53,361 nucleotides of DNA from Maritimibacter harenae (lineage in GTDB: Bacteria; Pseudomonadota; Alphaproteobacteria; Rhodobacterales; Rhodobacteraceae), in the NCBI RefSeq assembly GCF_009882975.1, contig NZ_WTUX01000013.1:309-53669 (forward strand). Reading direction: 5' to 3'. A program made the position numbers and the translations under genes. Under the pieces are notes generated by a model. The model ran no database searches. It saw only the letters and a list, made by a program, of their open reading frames with translations, and was not told the DNA's origin. Shown here piece after piece: positions 34,022 through 42,991 of the stretch (its first letter is position 1; each line of letters opens with the position of its first letter).

Positions 34022-34114
34022 TGAATGACCTTTCCTTCCCTTCGGTTTTTTTAGGCGAAAGAGGCGGAAAATGTCCTTTGGAAATTCTGCTTAGTTTCGC
34101 AAAAACAGAATAAA

Positions 34115-34135
34115 AATTCTTCAAAATGTAGAATT
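34115..34135. promoter_or_regulatory. AATTCT-N9-AGAATT operator candidate for bkd
   Basis: Perfect six-base inverted repeat with a nine-base spacer, about 95 bases upstream of the bkd leader start. ATTCT/AGAAT arms also occur at 34084-34111 and in the dctP promoter at 15071-15094. The TTTGGAAATT element abuts the first of these. Confidence 0.45.
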
Positions 34136-34246
34136 AAAGAAAGAATGATCTCTATGGATCCGGATGGCCGTGCAATACTGCTGATCCCAGTTTCCGAGGG
34201 CCTTTGAACCGCCCCGGAGTTGTTCTATAGGGTCACTCTGATCGCC

Positions 34247-34258
34247 TATAATGGTTAT
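34247..34258 (+). promoter_or_regulatory. TATnnYGGTTAT motif, copy A
   Basis: TATAATGGTTAT, 66 bases upstream of the first LysR gene. It matches copies at 38615-38626 (minus strand) and 42992-43003. With the preceding ACTCTGATCGCC it resembles copy C, preceded by ACTCAGTCGC. Candidate binding site for the paralogous LysR regulators. Confidence 0.5.
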
Positions 34259-34323
34259 CGATTCCGCGAGTAGGTCGAGGTCGTCATCGGTGCGTTGCCG
34301 CATGTCGACCGGGAGGAGGGGAC

Positions 34324-35241
34324 ATGGAAGTCCGTCAGATCGAGCTTTTCATGAGGACCTGCGAACACGGCAGCATCAACAAGGCCGCCGCCGAACTTCG
34401 CATGTCTCAACCGTCGTTGTCGCGTTGGCTCGCACTTCTCGAACGCGATCTCGGTGCGCAGCTGTTCGTGCGGACGCGCCAGGGCATTCAGCTCACGGAC
34501 GCGGGCAAGGTTCTTGCCGACCACGCGCCGCAGATGTTGCGCCATTTCGACCTTTTGCGTGAACAGATCGGCAATAAGTCCCAGCGCCAGATCAACGTGG
34601 CGTTCCCCTTCTCGATGCAGCACCTGCTGACCGCGCCTTTTGCCGAGATGGTCATCCGGGATCGTCCCGAAATCTCGATGCGCGTGTTCGAGGGCATCAA
34701 TCATACCATTCGCGTGTGGATGGAAAACGGCATGCTGGACAGTGCGCTGATCGTCGAGATGGAGTCGGTGCCGGAGCATTTCAGTACGACGCCGATCCTC
34801 TCCGAGGGTCTCATGCTGGTGGGCAACTCGGAGACCGAGCTGAGCCTGGAAACTCCGGTCGAGATCGCTGACATCCACGAATTGCCGATCATCCTGCCGG
34901 GTCCGCCCAGCTCCATCAGCAGCCATGTCGCAAGCGCGGTGAAGCGGCAGGGGTACCGGTTCAATCATGCGTTCGAGGCCGACAGCCTGTCGTTGTGCAT
35001 CGATCTCGCGCAGCGGGGGATGGGGTACACCGTCATGCCCTATTGCGCGTTGAGTTCCCGGCTGGACCGTGATCCCGACCTACACGCTGCCCCGATCCGG
35101 GGGCTGAACATCGTGTGGAAGCTCTGCGTGAACAGTTCCCGGCCATTCTCGACCTCAAACAATTCGCTGATCAACGCGATGACCGACCTGATGCGCCAGC
35201 GCATGAAGGACGGGGAGTGGAAGTTCGCTAAACTGCTCTGA
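34324..35241 (+). CDS. LysR-family regulator (paralogue 1)
   Basis: A 305-residue LysR regulator. The N-terminal helix-turn-helix MEVRQIELFMRTCEHGSINKA with AAELRMSQPSLSRWLALLERDLG is followed by an effector domain (from about residue 92). It is strikingly similar throughout to the LysR at 43031-43948: the first 60 residues are nearly identical, and the effector domains share RVWMENG, LPIILPGPP and GYTVMPYCAL. It converges on the 3' end of the dctMQP operon. It probably regulates the transporter and hyuAB genes between the two paralogues. Confidence 0.92.
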   Translation: MEVRQIELFMRTCEHGSINKAAAELRMSQPSLSRWLALLERDLGAQLFVRTRQGIQLTDAGKVLADHAPQMLRHFDLLREQIGNKSQRQINVAFPFSMQHLLTAPFAEMVIRDRPEISMRVFEGINHTIRVWMENGMLDSALIVEMESVPEHFSTTPILSEGLMLVGNSETELSLETPVEIADIHELPIILPGPPSSISSHVASAVKRQGYRFNHAFEADSLSLCIDLAQRGMGYTVMPYCALSSRLDRDPDLHAAPIRGLNIVWKLCVNSSRPFSTSNNSLINAMTDLMRQRMKDGEWKFAKLL

Positions 35242-35255
35242 TCCGGCCTCGTTGC

Positions 35256-36557
35256 CTACATCGAGTTCGGGAGCCACAGGACCAGCTGCGGGAAGATGGT
35301 GAACAGGATCACGAGCCCGATGCACAGCGCTACATAGGGCCAAGCGCCCTGGAACATCTGGATCGTCGGTACGGATGGTAACGACTTCGATAGTATGAAG
35401 ATGTTCATTCCCACTGGCGGGGTGATCAGCCCGACTTCGCTCATCAGCACCAGCACGATGCCGAACCAGATCGGATCGAACCCCAGCCCCATCATGACGG
35501 GAAACATGAACGGAAGTGTCAGCAGGATCATACCGAGCGCGTCGAGGAACATGGCGAGGACGAGCAGCAGAAGGATGAACAGGGCGAAGACGACATAGCT
35601 GTTCAGGCCTGCAGACGAGATCAGGTCGACGAGGTCGCTCGTCACCCGCGTCGCGATCAGGACACGCGAGAAAACGGTCATCGCGATGAGGATGGCGAAC
35701 ACCATCGCTGACAGGCTGACCGCGTCATAGGCCGCTTCGATGATCTCCTTGAGCTTCACGCGACGCGTGACGAGCGCGTAGACGAGGACCGAGAACGCGC
35801 AGACGGCGGCGGATTCGCCCGGTGTGAAGAAACCGTTGTAGAGTCCGCCGATCACCACGCCGAAGATGATGACGACCGGTGACAGCTTGCCCAGCGACAC
35901 GAGCCGCTCGCGCCACGAAAACCGGGGGCCCGGCGGGCCCAGTTCGGGCTTCAGGCTGCACCGGATGACGTTGTATGCGGAAAAGACGAAGGCCATCATG
36001 AGGCCGGGCACGATGCCCGCGATGAACAGCTTGCTGATCGATGTCTCGGTCTGGAGTCCGTAGAGGATCAGCAGAAGACTGGGCGGCAGCATGATCGCGA
36101 TCGTCGATGCACAGGCGATCGCGCCGGCCGACATCTTCACGTCGTACTTGTACCTGATCATCTCGGGCATCGCGACCTTGGCCATCGTGCCCACGGCGGC
36201 GGCGCTGACGCCGGTGACAGCCCCGAAGGCGGCCGAAGCGGACACCGTCGACACGAGAAGGCCGCCGGGCAGGCGCCCGAACCACTTGTGCATCGTGTCG
36301 AACAGGTCTTCGCCGATGCGCGCCTTGCTGATCAGCTGCCCGGCGAAGATGAAGAGCGGCACCGCCGAAAACAGGAACTCGCCCGCGCTCGAGAAAGCGG
36401 TGGTGTAGAACTGCGAAATGGTGGGGCCGATCCCGTAGATGAGGAAAAGCGCGCCGAAGGACACGCCGGAAATCGCCCAAGCGATCGGCACGCCGATGAG
36501 GATCAGCGCGACAAGGACGATGAAAGTGCCGTAGCCGATGAGGGTGGGGTCAATCAT
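35256..36557 (-). CDS. dctM: TRAP transporter large permease DctM
   Basis: A 433-residue, about 12-helix permease. Family motifs: VPLFIFAGQLISKARIGEDL, FGAVTGVSAAAVGTMAKVAMPEM, GIVPGLMMAFVFSAYNV, GFFTPGESAAVCAF, and EVGLITPPVGMNIFILS near the C-terminus. It is the last gene of a dctPQM operon on the minus strand, overlapping dctQ by eight bases. Substrate unknown; context suggests a ketone, keto acid or cyclic amide fed to the HyuAB/BKACE enzymes. Confidence 0.92.
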   Translation of the reverse strand: MIDPTLIGYGTFIVLVALILIGVPIAWAISGVSFGALFLIYGIGPTISQFYTTAFSSAGEFLFSAVPLFIFAGQLISKARIGEDLFDTMHKWFGRLPGGLLVSTVSASAAFGAVTGVSAAAVGTMAKVAMPEMIRYKYDVKMSAGAIACASTIAIMLPPSLLLILYGLQTETSISKLFIAGIVPGLMMAFVFSAYNVIRCSLKPELGPPGPRFSWRERLVSLGKLSPVVIIFGVVIGGLYNGFFTPGESAAVCAFSVLVYALVTRRVKLKEIIEAAYDAVSLSAMVFAILIAMTVFSRVLIATRVTSDLVDLISSAGLNSYVVFALFILLLLVLAMFLDALGMILLTLPFMFPVMMGLGFDPIWFGIVLVLMSEVGLITPPVGMNIFILSKSLPSVPTIQMFQGAWPYVALCIGLVILFTIFPQLVLWLPNSM

Positions 36558-37041
36558 GGAGGATCTGTTCCGGTTTCTTCATGCGGCCGAAAATCTGAAG
36601 CACGAGGATCACGAGCGAGAGGGCGCATACGAAAAGAATGAGCGCGGCGAAGGGCCAATAGGGGATCGAGACGTTGGGGCTACCGGTGCCGATCCTCAGG
36701 TAACGGGGGATCGTGTTGATGGCGCCCCAGCCGATCAGGCCGAAGAACGTGGCGGCGCCGAGGATCGCGATGAAATCGGCGACGATGCGGAACCGGTGTC
36801 CTGCCATGATGTAGAGGATGTCCATCCGGATGTGTGAGCCTCGTACCAGCGACCACGGGAGAATGGCGAACACGAAACTGACCATCATGACCGATCCCGC
36901 ATCCACCGCCCATGGCAGTCCGCTGCCGAGCAGGAGCCGGCTTCCGATGTCGAAGATGACGACAAGGCACATGGGCAGAAGCAGCGCGATCCCCCCGATG
37001 ACCCCAAGGGCATAGGCCGTCTTTTCTATGAACCACAGCAT
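36550..37041 (-). CDS. dctQ: TRAP transporter small permease DctQ
   Basis: A 163-residue four-helix subunit (hydrophobic spans near residues 8-30, 45-65, 88-110 and 128-152), with PWSLVRGSHIRMDILY matching the conserved cytoplasmic motif of DctQ. Start ATG 37041 has GGAGTCATTCGC upstream. A strong hairpin separates it from dctP. Confidence 0.87.
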   Translation of the reverse strand: MLWFIEKTAYALGVIGGIALLLPMCLVVIFDIGSRLLLGSGLPWAVDAGSVMMVSFVFAILPWSLVRGSHIRMDILYIMAGHRFRIVADFIAILGAATFFGLIGWGAINTIPRYLRIGTGSPNVSIPYWPFAALILFVCALSLVILVLQIFGRMKKPEQILHD

Positions 37042-37062
37042 GCGAATGACTCCACAAAGATG

Positions 37063-37089
37063 CCCCGACCGGCGCAGAGCCGGTCGGGG
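37063..37089 (-). promoter_or_regulatory. Stable hairpin between dctP and dctQ
   Basis: Perfect 11-base stem CCCCGACCGGC / GCCGGTCGGGG with a five-base loop, located 22 bases after the dctP stop and 21 before dctQ. In the direction of transcription it is followed by CATCTTTGTGG, too weak for a true terminator. A partial terminator or an RNA-stabilising structure that favours the binding protein is likely. Confidence 0.65.
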
Positions 37090-37110
37090 TTATCCTCTTC
37101 TAAGCCGGTC

Positions 37111-38265
37111 TTAGAAGCCGTTGACAAGGCCCGGCACGGGTTCGTCCAGAACCTTCTGGAACCGTTCGTCGGCCGTCATGGCGTTATAGTGCTCGTACCG
37201 GTCGCGCATCATGGCGATAAGTTCGCTGCCCGGCTGACCGTCCGCGTCGCGTTCGGCGGCCCAGTCATCGACCAGTTGCGTCAGCACGGCGTCGATCTCG
37301 GCCTGGTCCTCGTCGGACAGTTCGACGAAGTTGATGCCTTGCTCCGCCAGCACGTTCTCGCGGACGTAGTCCCCGCCTTCGACCATGAGCGACTGGGTAT
37401 AGGCCATGCCCCAGACCTGGAACCAGTGGTACAGGTATTCCTGCACGGCCGGGTCCAGCCCTTCCCAGAAGTCGATGTTCATGCAGTTCTCGTTCGGGTT
37501 GCCCCACAGATCGACGCCGGTGCGATAGTCGGCGATGTCCGGCAGCCGGAACACCACAGCGCCGAGGTCGTGGAACGGTGCGACGTCGAACACGCCGGTC
37601 TGAAACGCCGGGTAGAAGTCGGACATGTTGACGTTCGTCGGCTCCATGCCGAGGGCGGTCAGGGTCCGGCTCGCGACGTCGCCATTTGCCCAGGCCCGTT
37701 GACCTTCGAAGTCCTCGAGGCTGGCGAGCGGCTCCTTGGAGTAGATCTGGTTCGGCGCACCGAGCCCGAGATGGGCGAGGTAGACCTCGCGGCGCTCGTA
37801 GTTTTCCTTGAAATACTCGGCATAGGCCTCTTCGTAGACGAGAAGCCCGGCATCGGCCTGGGACACGATCCCCGGCAGCTGGATGCCGAATTGCAGGTCG
37901 AAGCCCGACGGGTTGAACTGCATGTAGCAGGTGCCGATGTCGGTCAAACCCGACCGCACGGATTCGAACCCGCCCGCCTGCGTGTCGGCCAGCGAGCTCG
38001 AGTAATACGGATCGATGACGATCTTGCCGTCGGTGTCCGCCTCAAGCCGGTCAAAGAGAGCCCCGAAGAACTCGCCCGACATCCCCGCGCTCGGCGCGAG
38101 CGTGGAATACCGGATGCGGACGGTTGGGCCGTCGTAGTCAAGCTGCGTCGACAGTGCGACCGCGGGGTCGCCGTCGAGATAACGCTGGACGAGAGACTCG
38201 GCATGGCCGGCGCCCGTCGTCAGGAACAGTGAACCCGCACACATCGCGGAAATCATATACTTCAT
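37111..38265 (-). CDS. dctP: TRAP transporter binding protein DctP
   Basis: A 384-residue periplasmic binding protein. Signal peptide: hydrophobic SAMCAGSLFLTTGAG, cleavage near GHAES. The mature domain begins LVQRYLDGDPAVALSTQLDYDGPTVRIRYS-like sequence, with GQRAWANGDVASRTLTALGMEPTNVN as the DctP substrate region. It is longer than the usual 330 residues because of an insertion near residues 20-50 and a longer C-terminus. A strong site CTTAGGGAGGACACC precedes ATG 38265. It is separated by 416 bases from hyuB and so may have its own promoter, near motif copy B. Confidence 0.88.
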   Translation of the reverse strand: MKYMISAMCAGSLFLTTGAGHAESLVQRYLDGDPAVALSTQLDYDGPTVRIRYSTLAPSAGMSGEFFGALFDRLEADTDGKIVIDPYYSSSLADTQAGGFESVRSGLTDIGTCYMQFNPSGFDLQFGIQLPGIVSQADAGLLVYEEAYAEYFKENYERREVYLAHLGLGAPNQIYSKEPLASLEDFEGQRAWANGDVASRTLTALGMEPTNVNMSDFYPAFQTGVFDVAPFHDLGAVVFRLPDIADYRTGVDLWGNPNENCMNIDFWEGLDPAVQEYLYHWFQVWGMAYTQSLMVEGGDYVRENVLAEQGINFVELSDEDQAEIDAVLTQLVDDWAAERDADGQPGSELIAMMRDRYEHYNAMTADERFQKVLDEPVPGLVNGF

Positions 38266-38681
38266 GGTGTCCTCCCTAAGTGTCGTTGCTGTGCCCGAAG
38301 GTTCCTCCCGAACCTCCGGCCGGCCGGCGCAACGTCCGCCCGGAATGCCGAATGGTCAGCGTTTGCCCGTCTCGCATCATGCGCGGACCGGGTCGCTGTC
38401 CCTCCGGTGTCTGCCCCGTCGCCGCGCACCTTTCGTGTCATCCGGCGGTCTTTTCACCTCCTGCCTGCTTCCGGCGCGGCCTTGTCGCGGGCTTGTCTGT
38501 GCGGCGGCTTTGAGTTGCAACCCTTGCGGGGCGTGCGAGTGGCGCACCGCGCTCCTCCCCTCGGTATGCTCATCTAAAGAACAGACGGGCCGAGATCGTA
38601 GCCGGTTGAAAGCAATAACCGTTATATCGGATCGGCATAACTGAGCCCGGGGAAGGCGCGCGGCGGCATGACCTGCGACCC
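38266..38681. promoter_or_regulatory. Promoter region between hyuB and dctP
   Basis: A 416-base non-coding gap between two genes on the same strand. Open frames in it lack ribosome sites and have biased, low-complexity composition, so I call no gene. At its upstream end lies motif copy B, and CATAACTGAG nearby gives an extra ATAAC half-site. This argues for a separately regulated dctPQM promoter with a long 5' leader. Confidence 0.45.
38615..38626 (-). promoter_or_regulatory. TATnnYGGTTAT motif, copy B
   Basis: Read on the minus strand it is TATAACGGTTAT, 350 bases upstream of dctP and just downstream of hyuB. Its core ATAACCGTTAT is a palindrome around a central C. Copies A and C are upstream of the first LysR gene and of hyuA. 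Confidence 0.5.
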
Positions 38682-40781
38682 TCATGGCAGAGCGAGGTCG
38701 ATGTCGTCAGCGGGCAGACCGTCCCTTTCATGTACGTCGATGGCAAGGCATTGGCCGGAAAGGGGACAATAGTAGCCCGTCATACGCAAGTCCTCGTGCA
38801 GTGCAATGCGCTGGGCCCCTGTTTCGCCGGTCAGGTCGACGGTAATCGCGCCCTCGCGCCAGCGGGTGTGATCGGTCGACAGCCGCGCACCGGCGGCGGA
38901 CACCACGTGATATGCGCCGTCCAGCTCGACAACCCGCAGGTTCGGGCCGATCGACATCCGCGTTCGGCCGGAGACCTCGGCAGAGGAGGGCGCCCGCCCG
39001 ATCCGGGCGGCCCTCATATCCGACCGGCGCCGGGCCGTGGTTGCCGCGTCCTCGTTTTCGCCCACGCCGAACAGGGTGAGGGTGGCTTCGGGTGAAACGG
39101 CGCCGGAGGCGATATCGGCCCTGACTGCTTCGGGTTCTCGGTCGAGCGGGTCACCCCAGCCGCCACCGCCCTGCCAGGTCACGCAGAACAGGTCGCGGTC
39201 GGTCATCCGCATCAGTCCGGGTTTCGGACCGAAGCTCTCGGTTTCGCCCGTGGCGCGCGCGCCTGCCTCGACGCCGCCCCAGACCATGGCCTGGGTGACT
39301 GTCGCGCCCGGCCAGCTGCCAAAACCGCCGGCGGTGTTGGGTACCTCGGCCCCGTGGGTCATGATCAGCGCCTCGGCTTCGGAGATGCCGCCGAGAGTGA
39401 GCCCGATCTCGACGCCGCGCCCGCCGCGCATCGCGCCTGCGCCTCCGGTGTCGTGGCCCATGCGGCGGTAGAGGTAGAAGAGTGGCGCGACGAGTTCATT
39501 GCGCTCCACGTCCGCGATGCTGGGCATCGGCGCGTTGATCGGTCCGCCGGCGCAGATCCCGTCCTTGTCGGCGAAGGCCCCCGATCCCCCCGCGAGCGGA
39601 TCCATCAGGTGAAGCCCGAAGGGTTCACCGTACTGGTTCACGCCACCGAGGTTGAAGGTGGCCATGGTTCCGCTGCTGACCGCCTGTGCGCGGTGTGCAT
39701 GCCCGGCAGAACAGGCCAGCATCTTGTTGATCGCGGCCACGGCGACATTGGAAACGACCCAGATCGCCTCCACCGTCGCGGCGCCGACCGGGGCAGGGAA
39801 CTGCGCGGTACAGATCAGCCCGTCGCGGGCCTCGATCGCCGCGGTCCTTAGAACGCCCTCGTTCCAGGGTACGTCGTAGGCGAGCATGGCCAGCATTGCG
39901 CCGGCCACCCCGCCTTCGAGCCCCGACCGGGTGCAGTTGACGAAACCGGGGGCCTGTGGGCTCGACCCCGAGAAGTCGAACGTCAGCCTGTCGCCGGTCT
40001 TGGTCATCGCGACGCTGATCCGGTAGAGGCGGTTGTCGTGCCCGTCATGTTCGAGGAAATCCGTCGCCCGGAAAGTCCCGTCCGGGAGATCCGCCAGCCG
40101 CGCGCGGACGCGCGCTTCGGACCCGTCGATCATGCGCTCCATGACGCCGGTGATCACCTCCGCGCCGTACCGGGCGACAAGCTGGTCGATCCGGTTCTGC
40201 GCCACGTTGATCGTCGCGATGAAGGCTCGGATGTCGAGCCCCAGCTGATCGGGCAGACGCGAAGCCGTGAGGATCGTGTCGAGTACGTCCTCGCGCAGAA
40301 CGCCCGCGTCAATAAGCTTCATGCATGGGACGCGGAACCCCTCCTGCCGCACGTCGCGCGCCTTCGGCGACCAGCTGGCAAAATCCATGCCGCCCACGTC
40401 GGTCTCGTGCGCTTCCACGCCGGCCCAGGCTATGATCCGGTCCCCGGCATAGATCGGGCCGCACATCTGCACATCGTTCTGGTGCAGCGCCCCGACATAG
40501 GGGTCGTTGCCGAGGAACATGTCACCGGGACCGGGACGGTACTTGTCCGGGGCCGCGTTGATGTGACGGATCAGGTGTCCGACGACCGGGGCCTGGTAGG
40601 TGACCTGGAACCCCATGGTCGCGAAGTCGCCATTCGGGCGGAACAGCCCCGTGAAGAAATCCGACGCGTCGGTGACGGTGGGCGAACCCGACACGCTCTG
40701 AAGCGCGATCCGCATCTCCTCGGTGATCGCCATAAGCCGCGAGCGGATGATCTCGTATAGGATCGGGGATTGGTCGGTCAT
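38682..40781 (-). CDS. hyuB: Hydantoinase B/ketone carboxylase beta-like subunit with C-terminal gamma-like extension
   Basis: A 699-residue member of the hydantoinase B/oxoprolinase family. The core (residues about 1-560) has MAITEEMRIALQSVSGSPTVTDASDF-like sequence, PGDMFLGNDPYVGALHQNDV and GGGGWGDPLDREPEAV. Family members are usually 520-590 residues. Here a further 130 residues follow, ending in YYCPLSGQCLAIDVHERDG near residue 670, which resembles the gamma subunit of acetone/acetophenone carboxylases (CPxCGxxLdxEV). One of the zinc-ligand cysteines is displaced (CPLSGQC). The gene overlaps hyuA by four bases. It is either a hydantoin/oxoproline hydrolase or an ATP-dependent ketone carboxylase. 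Confidence 0.82.
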   Translation of the reverse strand: MTDQSPILYEIIRSRLMAITEEMRIALQSVSGSPTVTDASDFFTGLFRPNGDFATMGFQVTYQAPVVGHLIRHINAAPDKYRPGPGDMFLGNDPYVGALHQNDVQMCGPIYAGDRIIAWAGVEAHETDVGGMDFASWSPKARDVRQEGFRVPCMKLIDAGVLREDVLDTILTASRLPDQLGLDIRAFIATINVAQNRIDQLVARYGAEVITGVMERMIDGSEARVRARLADLPDGTFRATDFLEHDGHDNRLYRISVAMTKTGDRLTFDFSGSSPQAPGFVNCTRSGLEGGVAGAMLAMLAYDVPWNEGVLRTAAIEARDGLICTAQFPAPVGAATVEAIWVVSNVAVAAINKMLACSAGHAHRAQAVSSGTMATFNLGGVNQYGEPFGLHLMDPLAGGSGAFADKDGICAGGPINAPMPSIADVERNELVAPLFYLYRRMGHDTGGAGAMRGGRGVEIGLTLGGISEAEALIMTHGAEVPNTAGGFGSWPGATVTQAMVWGGVEAGARATGETESFGPKPGLMRMTDRDLFCVTWQGGGGWGDPLDREPEAVRADIASGAVSPEATLTLFGVGENEDAATTARRRSDMRAARIGRAPSSAEVSGRTRMSIGPNLRVVELDGAYHVVSAAGARLSTDHTRWREGAITVDLTGETGAQRIALHEDLRMTGYYCPLSGQCLAIDVHERDGLPADDIDLALP

Positions 40782-42955
40782 GGCCGTGCCTCCAACGTAA
40801 CATGCAGGTTTCCATACGCATCCGCGCGGGCGATCGCACCCGGGGGCACGACGACGCTCTGGCCCGGGAATTCGATGATCGCGGGGCCATGGACCTCGCT
40901 GTCCGGTGCGGGGTAGTCGACATGGTAGATCGTGGTGTCCACCGGCGCATCGGGGTCGTCAAAGACGACCGGACGGCTTCCATGTGCGCGCGGCGTGTCG
41001 CCGTGGCCCGTGGCCGTCGCGGCCGCAAGCGCCGCCGTGCCCGACACACGCAGTTCCACGATCTCGAACCCGGCCTGCCGGTACCCGGCACCGCGTCCGA
41101 ACAACCGCTCGTAAGCTGCTTCGAACCCGTCGATCACCGTGTCGTAGATGGTGGCGTCGAAGCCAGCGCCCCCGAACGGCACGTCGAGCGCGTTGGTCTG
41201 TCCGCGGAAGCGTACGGCGGCGAAGCGTTCGAGTGTCACGTCCCCTTCGGCACCGGCGGCGGCAAGGTGATACGTCACGACTCGCTCGATCCTCTCCAAC
41301 GCGTCACGCGCCGCTCCGAGCGCCGCGTCGGACGGGCGCTCCCCATGCCTTACGCGGACATAGACGGCCGTGCTTTCGGACATGCCGAGATCGCCGGTAC
41401 CGCACCCGAATGCGGAATGCGCGGTGGCCGCGGCGGGCACGACGAAGCCGCCGAGCCCGAGTTCTCGCGCGATCGACCAGGCATGCGACGGCCCCGCACC
41501 CCCGTTGGCCAGGAGGGTGAAGGTCAAAGGATCATGCCCGCGCTCGATCGTCACGCGGCGCAAGAGGTCCGCCATATTGTTGTCGAGGATCTCGCGAATG
41601 CCCCAAGCCGCCCGGATGGTGTCGAGCCCGAGGGGCCGGGCGATCCGGGTCTCGATCGCCTCCCGCGCCGCTTCGGTGTCGAGCCGCATTCGACCGCCGA
41701 GGAAATCGTCCGGATTGAGGATCCCGAGCACGAGGTCGGCATCGGTCGCGGTCGGTTCCTGCCCGCCGCGCCCGTAGCAGACGGGCCCCGGTGTGGACCC
41801 GGCGCTGCGGGGTCCTACCGTCAGGTCTCCGAATTCGACCGACGCGATGGAGCCGCCTCCGGTGCCTATCGAGGCGATGTCGATCGAGGGCAGGCGCAGG
41901 TCGGCGCCCGCGACCGAAAACTCGGTGCTTGCCAATGGACGCCCCTCGGCGATCACGCCCACGTCGAAGCTGGTGCCACCAATATCCGTCGTCAGGATGT
42001 TGTCGCGACCGAGCCGGTCCGCCATCACCCGCGAGCCGATGACGCCCGCCGCCGGTCCGGAAAACAGAGTGAAAGCCGGGCGGTCGTTCAGCGCTGAGGT
42101 CGGCAGCACACCGCCCGCATTGGTCATGACCAGCAGCGGCACGGTCATCCCGTGATCGCGCAGCGACTGTTCGAGCCGCGATAGGTATCGTCCTGCAACC
42201 GGGCCGAGGGCAGCATTCGCCGCAGTGGTGGCCATGCGCCCATACTCTCCCACCACAGGGGCGATCTTGTGCGAGACGCACAGGAAGGCGTCCGACAGCA
42301 CCTCGCGCGCCATGTCCTTAAGGCGGGCCTCGTGGACTGGGTTGGCCTGCGCCCAGAGCGTGCAGATCGCGAGCGCTTCGACACCGGCTTCGGCAAGCTC
42401 TTCGAGGGCCGCGCCCGCCTGCGCCTCGTCCAGCGGGATGAGCACGCGACCCGTCGCGTCGACACGCTCGCGGACTTCTCGCACGAGGTGTCTCGGGACG
42501 ATCGGTGGATACCGGTTGTGGAGGTGGAAATCCGTCACCTCGTATTCGCTGAGACCCGAGGTCTGTCGTCGGATACGCCCGATCTCGAGAGTATCTCCGA
42601 AGCCTTCGGTCGCGATCACGCCCGTACGTGCAGAAGTGCCGGTCAGAAGTGCGTTCAGTCCGACGGTCGTGCCGTGACCAAACCGCCGGATGCGGACGCA
42701 GAAGTCACCGATCGAAAGGCCGAGCGTCCCGGCGGCCAGCGCCACCGCATCCATCACGCCGGTCATCACGTCCGGTGTCGTCGGCGTCTTGAAGACCCGT
42801 GCAGGTCCCGCGCCATCACTGACCCAAAGGTCTGTGAACGTGCCGCCGACATCGGTGCCGACATGAAATACCCTGTTCTGACTGTCGATGCCCACCGAAC
42901 CACGCGACCTTTCGTAATAGCCCGGGTGCCCGGAGGCACCGTTCCGGCTCAGCAT
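40778..42955 (-). CDS. hyuA: Hydantoinase A/ketone carboxylase alpha-like subunit
   Basis: A 725-residue ATP-binding subunit of the HyuA/HyuB family. The N-terminal phosphate-binding GTDVGGTFTDLWV is at residues 33-45, a second DIGGTSFDVGV lies in the middle, and IGTGGGSIA follows. The N-terminus to residue 30 is poorly supported: ATG 42955 has only a weak ribosome site, and a GTG near residue 21 is possible. The pair HyuA-HyuB hydrolyses N-methylhydantoin or 5-oxoproline, or carboxylates acetone or acetophenone, in an ATP-dependent way. The neighbouring BKACE gene favours the carboxylase reading; this is inference. It lies 75 bases downstream of a LysR gene on the same strand. Confidence 0.87.
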   Translation of the reverse strand: MLSRNGASGHPGYYERSRGSVGIDSQNRVFHVGTDVGGTFTDLWVSDGAGPARVFKTPTTPDVMTGVMDAVALAAGTLGLSIGDFCVRIRRFGHGTTVGLNALLTGTSARTGVIATEGFGDTLEIGRIRRQTSGLSEYEVTDFHLHNRYPPIVPRHLVREVRERVDATGRVLIPLDEAQAGAALEELAEAGVEALAICTLWAQANPVHEARLKDMAREVLSDAFLCVSHKIAPVVGEYGRMATTAANAALGPVAGRYLSRLEQSLRDHGMTVPLLVMTNAGGVLPTSALNDRPAFTLFSGPAAGVIGSRVMADRLGRDNILTTDIGGTSFDVGVIAEGRPLASTEFSVAGADLRLPSIDIASIGTGGGSIASVEFGDLTVGPRSAGSTPGPVCYGRGGQEPTATDADLVLGILNPDDFLGGRMRLDTEAAREAIETRIARPLGLDTIRAAWGIREILDNNMADLLRRVTIERGHDPLTFTLLANGGAGPSHAWSIARELGLGGFVVPAAATAHSAFGCGTGDLGMSESTAVYVRVRHGERPSDAALGAARDALERIERVVTYHLAAAGAEGDVTLERFAAVRFRGQTNALDVPFGGAGFDATIYDTVIDGFEAAYERLFGRGAGYRQAGFEIVELRVSGTAALAAATATGHGDTPRAHGSRPVVFDDPDAPVDTTIYHVDYPAPDSEVHGPAIIEFPGQSVVVPPGAIARADAYGNLHVTLEARP

Positions 42956-42991
42956 GTCAGGCGGGGCGTTCGGCCATGAATACTCAGTCGC

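Larger units (their letters stand above)
34022..34323. promoter_or_regulatory. Divergent promoter region, bkd operon / LysR
   Basis: A 302-base gap that is strikingly AT-rich at 34060-34160. It holds TTTGGAAATT at 34077-34086, ATTCTG/CAGAAT arms at 34084-34089 and 34106-34111, and a perfect AATTCT-N9-AGAATT repeat at 34115-34135, all on the bkd side. TATAATGGTTAT at 34247-34258 lies on the LysR side. No RNA gene was recognised. Confidence 0.5.

Noticed and set aside
38264-38685. Overlapping frames of about 100-126 codons between hyuB and dctP
   Set aside because: No ribosome sites, mutual overlap on both strands and no protein-like pattern; treated as a long regulatory gap.
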